From the NCBI GenBank assembly GCA_017654935.2, contig CM065698.1:40621045-40685044 (forward strand): a DNA stretch of 64,000 nt, written 5' to 3'. Source of the stretch: Phymorhynchus buccinoides (lineage: Eukaryota > Mollusca > Gastropoda > Neogastropoda > Raphitomidae). Of the stretch, positions 55,257-64,000 are shown one piece after another (within the stretch, counting starts at the first letter, position 1; every line of letters begins with the position of its first letter). Made by a program: the position numbers and the translations under genes. The notes below the pieces were generated by a model. It had not been told where the DNA came from, ran no database searches, and saw only the letters and a program-made list of their open reading frames with translations.

Positions 55257-55756
55257 NNNNNNNNNNNNNNNNNNNNNNNNNNNNNNNNNNNNNNNNNNNN
55301 NNNNNNNNNNNNNNNNNNNNNNNNNNNNNNNNNNNNNNNNNNNNNNNNNNNNNNNNNNNNNNNNNNNNNNNNNNNNNNNNNNNNNNNNNNNNNNNNNNNN
55401 NNNNNNNNNNNNNNNNNNNNNNNNNNNNNNNNNNNNNNNNNNNNNNNNNNNNNNNNNNNNNNNNNNNNNNNNNNNNNNNNNNNNNNNNNNNNNNNNNNNN
55501 NNNNNNNNNNNNNNNNNNNNNNNNNNNNNNNNNNNNNNNNNNNNNNNNNNNNNNNNNNNNNNNNNNNNNNNNNNNNNNNNNNNNNNNNNNNNNNNNNNNN
55601 NNNNNNNNNNNNNNNNNNNNNNNNNNNNNNNNNNNNNNNNNNNNNNNNNNNNNNNNNNNNNNNNNNNNNNNNNNNNNNNNNNNNNNNNNNNNNNNNNNNN
55701 NNNNNNNNNNNNNNNNNNNNNNNNNNNNNNNNNNNNNNNNNNNNNNNNNNNNNNNN
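55257..55756. other. Assembly gap of 500 N
   Basis: Exactly 500 N. The right arm of the palindrome ends against it, and a third copy of left-arm sequence begins just after it. Confidence 1.
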
Positions 55757-57904
55757 ATGTTTTTGTTTAGATAAGCCAGGAAAGATATATCTCTAGACTA
55801 TTTTCTCAGATGGAGTCTACCTGATTTGTTTTAAAATGTATAATAAGAAAATCGATAATTTCTCAGTTCCAGTTTGTGGCAATTGTGTGAAAAGGGTTTA
55901 ATATAACCACTTTACTACTACTACTACTACTACTACATACTACTACTACTCCTAATACTGGACTACTACTGACTGACTACTGATCTACTACTAGCTACAC
56001 TACTACTGACTAGGGACCTTGATAGCTACTACTACAACGAAGTTATGGACGATGATGGAAGTACTACCTACTACTATGGGGGACTACTACACTAGCTACT
56101 AAAAAAAAATCTACTACTACACTACTATACTACTACTACTAAGTCTTTACATACTACTTACTAACTGCTACAACTATCTACATAGCTACTAACTACTTAT
56201 CTAGCTTATCTACTAACTTAAGATACTACTACTACAACAGAACTGGCTACTCACTTTACTACTGGCTATCCACTTATTAGCTACTGTTGACCACTTGGCT
56301 GCTGCTGTTGGTGCAATAGAAGCGCATAACAGTCATGTAAGATCAGCTGGCCCTCGTAACCTGATAGATCTATGGCATACAACACAAACGAAAATATTAC
56401 GACGCGATTTTATTTTTAATAAGAAAAAGGTATGTGTTAGTGTCGGTTCTCCTAGAAATGTTGTGTTACAAGGTTTATGAAAGGCAATATAGAGGCTTTT
56501 CTCTGCTCAATAGCACCGAGTTAAGGACTGCTTGCAAAGAAGTGTTGACTGAGCCATTGCATTGGCTTCAGAAATATAGATCATAATATAGGCCTAATAA
56601 ATATTTGAAACTGCAGAATACCTTATCTCTAATGTATTTTGACTGATGCATCTTTGTGGTGTTTGAACGTGTGCCTGCTTGAAGAACAGTTCCTTATAAA
56701 CTTCTTCTGTGTGATAGGAGTATACTAGTTTAATAGGATGCCCTAAAGCTTAAGACTTACTTATTTATGTTTTATTTCTCAGTTCTCTCTGTGCACAACA
56801 AACTATATAACCCACTGATGTTGTGTGTCTCTGCCATCAAGGTTGTGTACGAATTTATATCTTTGTGCGATCGAAGTCGATATAAATTAAAATTAACACT
56901 AGATCTTGATCTTTTGTTGTAAGCGTGCAGAATTCTGTAGTCTGTTCTTATCGTGTTGATGTACAGTTATTCTGTATTATGTATCTGTGTCTATTGTCAG
57001 TGTAAGCAGATTCTGTATTTCTTAATATTTGTGTTTCGCGAAAGTGTACAGATTATATATCATTTGTTATTTTGTTAGTGTATCAGATTCTGTTATCTGT
57101 TATTTTGTTAGTGAACAGATTCTGTGTCTGTTCTTTTTTGTCTCGTGTTACAGATTCTGTGTCTGTTATTTTGTTAGTGTACATATTACTAGGCATCTGT
57201 TCTTTGCTTAAGTTGAAGTCAGATTCTGTTGTCTGTTCTTTTGTCAGTGTACAGATTCTGTATTACCGTTATCTGTTTGTTAGTGAAAGGCAGATTCTGT
57301 ATTTGTTCTTTTGTTAGTGTACAGCTTCCGTATCTGTTCTTTTGGTAGATGTAGCATATTCTGTGATATGTTCTTAATGTTGAGAGTCTAGCTAGATTAA
57401 GTTTCGGGGATTGTCATTATATTTAATTCCAAGACTCTGTTGCTTACGCGGCTTCTGCGGCAGTGTTATGGCATTTTTCTCGGATGCGAGATGCGATGAC
57501 GGTGTCCTAGCCGCATAGGTTATCATTTCCTGCGTCAGGGGTCGTTTTAGTCACCGGGGGTTGTTTGTGTTATAGAAACTTCCTCGCTTCAATCCTGTTC
57601 ATGGTTTAGGCCTGGGCAAAATCCACCGCGTATCTAAGGTCGCAACACATTTGTTCCCACAATGAGTTCACCTTTGAGTTAGTGCCTCCTTCGAATAAAT
57701 TTTGCTTTGTATTTGTCTGTCTCTTTACGAACAAGCAGACGACTACTCGTGAATCTTAACGAAAGGCACGTAGTTTCCATCTACACACACACCACGTTAC
57801 ATACAAGACAGTCACAAATACGAAGAGAGAAAAGAAAAGAAGAAATAAGAGCAATTTAAAATAAGAAAAAGAAAACAACAACAAACTAAAGACCAAAAAA
57901 ATAG
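55757..57904 (+). repeat. Third, degraded copy of 38027-39790
   Basis: It begins ATGTTTTTGTTTAGATAAGC, as at 38028, and follows the left arm in the same orientation: triplet array, unique intron, 31-bp satellite, exon remnant, then CTAAAGACCAAAAAAATAG. It carries many scattered small insertions and substitutions, especially 55960-57400, far more than the right arm. It then passes directly into the 69-bp array, omitting the 39791-40490 equivalent. Confidence 0.85.
57446..57613 (-). pseudogene. Remnant of the ExoIII exon, third copy
   Basis: CCGCATAGGTTATCATTTCC, then TGCGTCAGGGGTCGTTTTAG and a damaged CCTGTTCATG...GGCCTG end correspond to 39442-39563, but several insertions destroy the frame and both edges. 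This could be genuine decay or poor consensus at a contig end. Confidence 0.7.
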
Positions 57905-60845
57905 AAAACCTTGTGCATAACCAGTGGCCTTACCAGGCTACATCCTGCTCCTTCTGCTATGGAGAGCTTGGCTAAAACCTTGTGCATAACGAGTGGCCTT
58001 ACCAGGCTACATCCTGCTCCTTCTGCTATGGAGAGCTTGGCTAAAACCTTGTGTATAACGAGTGGCCTTACCAGGGTAGTCTACATCCTGCTCCTTCTGT
58101 TATGGAGAGCTTGGCTAAAACCTTGTGCATAACCAGTGGCCTTACCAGGCTACATCCTGCTCCTTCTGCTATGGAGAGCTTGGCTAAAACCTTGTGTATA
58201 ACGAGTGGCCTTACCAGGCTACATCCTGCTCCTTCTGCTATGGAGAGCTTGGCTAAAACCTTGTGTATAACGAGTGGCCTTACCAGGGTACATCCTGCTC
58301 CTTCTGCTATGGAGAGCTTGGCTAAAACCTTGTGCATAACGAGTGGCCTTACCAGGCTACATCCTGCTCCTTCTGCTATGGAGAGCTTGGCTAAAACCTT
58401 GTGCATAACGAGTGGCCTTACCAGGCTACATCCTGCTCCTTCTGCTATGGAGAGCTTGGCTAAAACCTTGTGTATAACGAGTGGACTTACCAGGCTACAT
58501 CCTGCTCCTTCTGCTATGGAGAGCTTGGCTAAAACCTTGTGTATAACGAGTGGCCTTACCAGGCTACATCCTGCTCCTTCTGCTATGGAGAGCTTGGCTA
58601 AAACCTTGTGTATAACGAGTGGCCTTACCAGGGTACATCCTGCTCCTTCTGCTATGGAGAGCTTGGCTAAAACCTTGTGTATAACGAGTGACCTTACCAG
58701 GGTACATCCTGCTCCTTCTGCTATGGAGAGCTTGGCTAAAACCTTGTGTATAACGAGTGGCCTTACCAGGCTACATCCTGCTCCTTCTGCTATGGAGAGC
58801 TTGGCTAAAACCTTGTGTATAACGAGTGGCCTTACCAGGCTACATCCTGCTCCTTCTGCTATGGAGAGCTTGGCTAAAACCTTGTGTATAACCAGTGGCC
58901 TTACCAGGCTACATCCTGCTCCTTCTGCTATGGAGAGCTTGGCTAAAACCTTGTGTATAACGAGTGGCCTTACCAGGGTAGGCTACATCCTGCTCCTTCT
59001 GCTATGGAGAGCTTGGCTAAAACCTTGTGTATAACGAGTGGCCTTACCAGGTTACATCCTGCTCCTTCTGCTATGGAGAGCTTGGCTAAAACCTTGTGTA
59101 TAACGAGTGGCCTTACCAGGCTACATCCTGCTCCTTCTGCTATGGAGAGCTTGGCTAAAACCTTGTGCATAACCAGTGGCCTTACCAGGCTACATCCTGC
59201 TCCTTCTGCTATGGAGAGCTTGGCTAAAACCTTGTGTATAACGAGTGGCCTTACCGGGGTAGTCTACATCCTGCTCCTTCTGCTATGGAGAGCTTGGCTA
59301 AAACCTTGTGTATAACGAGTGGCCTTACCAGGCTACATCCTGCTCCTTCTGCTATGGAGAGCTTGGCTAAAACCTTGTGTATAACGAGTGGCCTTACCAG
59401 GCTACATCCTGCTCCTTCTGCTATGGAGAGCTTGGCTAAAACCTTGTGTATAACGAGTGGCCTTACCAGGGTAGGCTACATCCTGCTCCTTCTGCTATGG
59501 AGAGCTTGGCTAAAACCTTGTGTATAACGAGTGGCCTTACCAGGCTACATCCTGCTCCTTCTGCTATGGAGAGCTTTGCTAAAACCTTGTGCATAACGAG
59601 TGGCCTTACCAGGGTACATCCTGCTCCTGCTATGGAGAGCTTGGCTAAAACCTTGTGTATAACGAGTGGCCTTACCAGGGTAGTCTACATCCTGCTCCTT
59701 CTGCTATGGAGAGCTTGGCTAAAACCTTGTGTATAACGAGAGGCCTTACCAGGGTACATCCTGCTCCTTCTGCTATGGAGAGCTTGGCTAAAACCTTGTG
59801 TATAACGAGTGGCCTTACCAGGGTAGTCTACATCCTGCTCCTTCTGCTATGGAGAGCTTGGCTAAAACCTTGTGTATAACGAGTGGCCTTACCAGGGTAC
59901 ATCCAGCTCCTTCTGCTATGGAGAGCTTGGCTAAAACCTTGTGTATAACGAGTGGCCTTACCAGGGTAGTCTATATCCTGCTCCTTCTGCTATGTAGAGC
60001 TTGGCTAAAACCTTGTGTATAACGAGAGACCTTACCGTGGTAGGCTACATCCTGCTCCTTCTGCTATGGAGAGCTTGGCTAAAACCTTGTGTATAACGAG
60101 TGACCTTACCAGGGTACATCCTGCTCCTTCTGCTATGGAGAGCTTGGCTAAAACCTTGTGTATAACGAGTGGCCTTACCAGGCTACATCCTGCTCCTTCT
60201 GCTATGGAGAGCTTGGCTAAAACCTTGTGTATAACGAGTGGCCTTACCAGGGTACATCCTGCTCCTTCTGCTATGGAGAGCTTGGCTAAAACCTTGTGTA
60301 TAACGAGTGGCCTTACCAGGGTAGTCTACATCCTGCTCCTTCTGCTATGGAGAGCTTGGCTAAAACCTTGTGTATAACGAGAGGCCTTACCAGGGTACAT
60401 CCTGCTTCTTCTGCTATGGAGAGCTTGGCTAAAACCTTGTGTATAACGAGTGGCCTTAGCAGGGTAGTCTACATCCTGCTCCTTCTGCTATGGAGAGCTT
60501 GGCTAAAACCTTGTGCATAACGAGTGACCTTACCAGGGTACATCCAGCTGCTTCTGCTATGGAGAGCTTGGCTAAAACCTTGTGTATAACGAGTGGCCTT
60601 ACCAGGGTAGTCTACATCCTGCTCCTTCTGCTATGGAGAGCTTGGCTAAAACCTTGTGTATAACGAGAGGCCTTACCGTGGTAGGCTACATCCTGCTCCT
60701 TCTGCTATGGAGAGCTTGGCTAAAACCTTGTGTATAACGAGTGGCCTTACCAGGGTACATCCTGCTCCTTCTGCTATGGAGAGCTTGGCTAAAACCTTGT
60801 GTATAACGAGAGGCCTTACCATGGTAGGCTACATCCTGCTCGTTC
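57905..60845 (+). repeat. 69-bp satellite, forward block 2 (about 42 units)
   Basis: Same unit as 40492, with GGCTAC/GGGTAC and GTGCAT/GTGTAT variants. Some units carry a five-base insertion (GGGTAGTCTACATCC or GGGTAGGCTACATCC), making them 74 bases. From about 59650 to 60520, 69- and 74-base units tend to alternate, a 143-base higher-order repeat. The 327-codon frame is a consequence of the 69-base period, not a gene. Confidence 0.95.
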
Positions 60846-61361
60846 GGCCCCAAAGACTTTATGACAGCTGGCGTTAATGATGTTTCCCAAGGGCCAGCTT
60901 AGGCCTACCTTTCTTTGGCGGCACCACTAAAAGAGAGTGCAAATGCCTCGTAAATACCTAAAGTGGGCTAGGGTTAGGGTTTTAAACTACTTACAACTGA
61001 GTTGGTTCTTCAGGTTCAAAGGAGGTTTTATCCTGTGTTTGTGTTGCAAAGCCAGAGTTCGTGCAATAATTTCCTATAGTGCTTGGTAATCAAGGTACAG
61101 CTTGATCTGTTTGTGGAAGACTATGACTCTCAAACTATAAGGGGAACGTTTGCACTGTCACTTACTGCTACCAAAGGGATTGGTTGGCCTTTTGAAACTT
61201 TCCCCAAAGCTAAGATTATCTGTCCTCAAATCCCATTGGTCTTCAAAGTGGGGATGCACCTATGTGCAAAACATTTCTGCTATAAACAAAATTTACCCCA
61301 GTCCACCAAAACAGCAGCTGCCCCTCAGTCCTTGTCGGAAACGACAGCCTGGCATACCTAC
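60846..61361. other. Intron of the EXD1-like gene
   Basis: Unique sequence between the satellite and the exon at 61362. No repeat or exon recognised. A single CTAGGGTTAGGGTTTT at 60969 is too short to be telomeric. Confidence 0.5.
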
Positions 61362-61568
61362 CACCACAACGTCCTTGTTATCCAGCAAGGAAGCTTTCTC
61401 TGGACAGTAGATGGCACACACGGCGCTCAGCTTACCGCGTGACGGGAGCTGGGTACCTTCTGATATCTGGATTTCACGGTGTGCCACCTGGGTGTCGTGA
61501 ACGTTCCGCAACTCTACCCCATGCTGGAAGTAGAGCGCCTCTGCGTCGTTCTTTGCTGAGTGCAGTAC
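61362..61568 (-). CDS. EXD1/Egalitarian-like protein, exon with ExoII motif
   Basis: Acceptor ttccatgctcag; donor GTG|gtaggt. 69 codons: VLHSAKNDAEALYFQHGVEL, RNVHDTQVAHREIQISEGTQ, LPSRGKLSAVCAIYCPEKAS, LLDNKDVVV. VLHSAKNDAEALYFQHGV is an ExoII motif with Asp at about residue 92 of the model, and the following NVHDTQVA (nvfDtq.a) is typical of DnaQ-like 3'-5' exonuclease folds. Phase 0 at both edges joins it to 62088-62339 and to 39442-39563. Not duplicated elsewhere in the window. Confidence 0.9.
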
Positions 61569-62087
61569 CTGAGCATGGAAGAGACGTGTTTAAAAAATGA
61601 TTTGGTGATTGACGAATGCGTGTTTTGCAATAAATGAAATTCACTCTTTTGGCTATAAATGTGAAATATCTTCGATTCATGGAATGGTGGCATAAGCCCC
61701 ATTGATTAGGCTAATTTGTATTTATCCACATATAATAATTATGTTCAAACCAAGAAACAGATCTCGCACTTTAAATAATATTAGGGCGTATCTAGTGCTT
61801 TACACAGGCCTATCTGGTCTTGGAAGATGGATTCCAACTTTTGCCTTTGGAAATAAAATTATGAATTAACAAATTCAACAACCTGGTGGCTTTTACAAGG
61901 TTGGGGTAACTCAAGTTTAAATCTGGTAGACAGCTGTCTTGCACTTGTGAAGTACATCAACCCATGATCTAACAGTTCATGGTTTTTCGTTGTTGTTGTT
62001 TGTGTGTGTATTGGAGTGTGTGTGTTGTTTCTTGAGAGCCTGGTCTGAATGGCAACACACACTAACAACACATAGCATTTCATATAC

Positions 62088-62339
62088 CTTCACGATGGCG
62101 TCATTTTCCAAAAGACGCTTCAGTCCGCCATCTTTGAACATGCGGGGTTCTCGCTGCACGTCGAAGAGGAATGCGCTTTCGGAGGGCGTGGCCACTTGCA
62201 GCAGGGTCAAAGGTCCCGTGCGGCTGAGGTGGATGCCTTCAGAATCCACGGCCAGCACTGTCTCCTTTTCCAGACTGGCCACCACTGACTGACACGACGA
62301 CAGCGTGTCCACTACGCTGGTCTGTGGTGATGCCTGCAT
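62088..62339 (-). CDS. EXD1/Egalitarian-like protein, exon with ExoI motif
   Basis: 84 codons from an ATG at 62339 to AAG|gtatat: MQASPQTSVVDTLSSCQSVV, ASLEKETVLAVDSEGIHLSR, TGPLTLLQVATPSESAFLFD, VQREPRMFKDGGLKRLLEND, AIVK. LAVDSEG supplies the ExoI Asp and Glu (residues 32 and 34), and TLLQVAT then FLFDV match the next two strands of the fold. EXD1 acts in piRNA biogenesis in animals and Egalitarian in mRNA transport in flies; which role applies cannot be told from sequence. The ATG may be the start, or the exon may extend upstream to an acceptor near 62361 (gtgtcag|CAGGCCAAG), adding QAKISIS; that acceptor lacks a pyrimidine tract. An N-terminal Lsm-like region, known in EXD1, was not found. 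The six exons joined give about 470 aa, near the roughly 500 aa of mammalian EXD1. Confidence 0.85.
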
Positions 62340-62737
62340 GCTGATGCTGATCTTGGCCTGCTGACACGAGTTTTGTTCACACCGGTTTTTATTCTCCCTA
62401 CTAAGACTTATGTGTGATCAAACAAAAATATTTAACAGTAAACTGCATTTTCCAGTGGTAGAGAACGGACTCTTGAAGCGTGTGTGATAGCGAACGGGTC
62501 CGTGCTATTTGCCACTACAAGTAGGGTTATTAACGCCCTTGATGGCAAGAGTTAAACCCTTGTTGATCAGTATCCAAAAGGGCATAAACGCTTGCAAAAG
62601 GCAGCCATTAAGTGGCCTCAAATAGGGTTAGTGGTGAGAGTTATGCCCTTGTTTGGTTAGTACTCAACCATCTTCCCCCACCCACCAAGGGCATTCACTC
62701 TTGTAAAAGGTTTTCTTTGCAGTGGCCAATAGTAGCC
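62340..62737. other. Upstream of the ExoI exon, nothing recognised
   Basis: AT-rich, with TTAACCCTTGTTGATCAGTA-like phrases repeated loosely at 62545 and 62650. No promoter element identified. Confidence 0.35.
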
Positions 62738-63555
62738 TCAAAGAAGCCATGTGATTGTCGGCCGGTGATGGTTTGATTTACGTCTAATTAGGCATTTCCT
62801 CTTATAGACAATGTTCCTGAAGACTGGGTCTTCCCGGTGAGATGGAGGTGATGAAGAAGCAGGTGATGATGGGACAGGAGTCTTGACGTGGCTGCCGTCG
62901 TGGATGATTCCAGAACACGTAGCACACCCCTGACACGTGAGGATGCACCGTTTGTTGCTGGAACATTCGGACGGAGTCCGAGCAGAAGAATTGCTTGTCC
63001 GTGATGCTGGAGTCAGCATCTGTGTAGATTTCTTGTCTTAGATGGAGTTAGCATCTGTGAGGCGGTAGGAGACTTTAGTATCGTGAGACAAGCCAAAAGG
63101 TTGTCCAGGTGCTCCTGTAGTCCGCTTGTCTTGTCGCTGGTGTTGGTGAGCAGTCTTCCCATCCAAAGGCTGCCTTCAGGGCCACCGGGCGACCTGCTCC
63201 GCTGATGTTGTTGCAAACTGTCAGGAGACATACAGGCAAGTCGAGTCGTCTCTGTAGGCGGGCGTGGTCCTTCAAGAGGGGTCCCTAGCCATCCCAACAG
63301 TGGGTGACGCTGTGCCAGCGGCCCATCCCAGGAGATAATGCTGTGTCTCCCATCCTCTGGGCAACAGCACAGCCAAAGCGCACTGCTGGGTGCTGGCGGA
63401 TCATTGACGAAGTCCAATCTGCAGAGATGATCCAAGTCGCTGTACGTTATCCTGTCAGGTTGCAAGTCGCTCGACTCCCATCTGGTGAGGGAGGGGAACT
63501 GTGTCGCCCTTCCTACTGTCTGCCACTTAGTAGGACTTCGATAGCAATCTGCCAC
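62738..63555 (-). CDS. Candidate Ser/Pro-rich coding region in two frames
   Basis: A 180-codon frame (63555-63013) includes RSDLQPDRITYSDLDHLCRL-like and SPGGPEGSLWMGRLL sequence, and ends just as a second frame (63019-62738; MLTPASRTSNSSARTPSECS, then SSPASSSPPSHREDPV) opens. The join lies in a short direct repeat (AGATGCTNACTCCA). A one-base deletion or error there would unite them into about 270 residues. It lies upstream of the EXD1-like exons on the same strand and could be its N-terminal disordered part, but no phase-compatible splice was found. No domain recognised; non-coding chance is possible. Confidence 0.3.
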
Positions 63556-63675
63556 CTTGCTTCGGAATCAGCTGCCCTTACAGAGAGAGTCAGTATAATC
63601 GACCCTCTCTGCACGGACCCCCAAATGGGAATCTGTGATGTGATTGTCCCCACCACAAGTTTTATACAAGGACGT

Positions 63676-63678
<3 letters not shown>

Positions 63679-63761
<83 letters not shown>

Positions 63762-63763
63762 GG

Positions 63764-63820
<57 letters not shown>

Positions 63821-63832
63821 GAGAGAGAGAGA
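63679..63832. repeat. (GA)n microsatellite
   Basis: GA repeats with a few interruptions (gccg, ggg). Sequence after it to the window end has no recognised feature. Confidence 0.95.
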
Positions 63833-64000
63833 GCGAACGCACCAGTAGTCAGTACACCTCATAATCACATTCATCTCACACAAACTCACAGGGAAACACC
63901 AAACAGACTTATAAACGGACAGAAACACATAGGCTATGCACTTAGTGGGAGTGTTATTTTTCTGGGGAGTGTGTGTTTCCGAGGCGCAGTATTTTTTCCT

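Noticed and set aside
57911..60877. Long open frames of 23-residue repeats (MESLAKTLCITSGLTR type) in the 69-bp arrays
   Set aside because: The period is divisible by three, so any stop-free frame runs on indefinitely. Several frames and both strands are open, and five-base insertions switch frame freely. There is no start context, splice site or domain.
60967..60984. Telomere-like TTAGGG
   Set aside because: Only about two units (CTAGGGTTAGGGTTTT) inside an intron; no array.

Overview
The window looks like animal nuclear DNA. Genes are small exons with GT/AG boundaries lost in introns dominated by microsatellites, satellites and non-autonomous DNA transposons. Repeat style, including a SINE whose body resembles molluscan SINE central domains, points to a lophotrochozoan, most likely a marine gastropod; the species cannot be fixed from the sequence. 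Nothing bacterial or viral was recognised. Two runs of exactly 500 N (19996-20495, 55257-55756) are scaffold gaps, so the window joins at least three contigs.

Left part (1-14.1 kb), + strand: a leucine-rich-repeat gene. Five consecutive exons (4355-4482, 5879-6021, 7019-7064, 10011-10162, 13931-14060) join in frame and end in a CaaX-like C-terminus (CIIA). Two upstream candidate exons (1181-1334, 2631-2714) are less certain. Between 22 and 29 kb, three phase-compatible + strand exons (22090-22130, 25832-25927, 28872-28943) make a Gly/His/Asp-rich segment followed by a hydrophobic tail resembling a GPI-anchor signal. The upstream part of that gene was not found. Introns here hold several MITE families (two with TTAA ends), a pogo/Tigger-like TA-MITE family, a truncated hAT element with a TTF/BED-like zinc-finger ORF, tRNA-derived SINE sequence, and tandem arrays with units of about 31, 53, 95, 119 and 180 bp.

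Right part (27.6-63.6 kb), - strand: an EXD1/Egalitarian-like DEDDy 3'-5' exonuclease-domain gene. Its exons run 62088-62339, 61362-61568, 39442-39563, 37508-37691, 36586-36720 and 35503-36015. All joins are phase-consistent and give about 470 aa with the four acidic residues and the Tyr of the DEDDy signature intact. EXD1 relatives act in piRNA biogenesis.

The most striking structure is a giant palindrome. About 13.9 kb (27.66-41.53 kb) recurs as an inverted copy (41.54-55.26 kb) that meets it head to head inside a 69-bp satellite. The inverted arm carries + strand copies of the last four EXD1-like exons (one frameshifted) and a - strand copy of the GPI-like terminal exon. A third, degraded copy of 38.0-39.8 kb lies just after the second gap (55.76-57.90 kb) and leads into a 2.9-kb 69-bp array. 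The palindrome may be a real inverted duplication, two haplotypes joined head to head, or a fold-back misassembly. Clustered coding substitutions between arms argue against simple re-reading of one molecule, while the adjacent gap and noisy third copy argue for caution.
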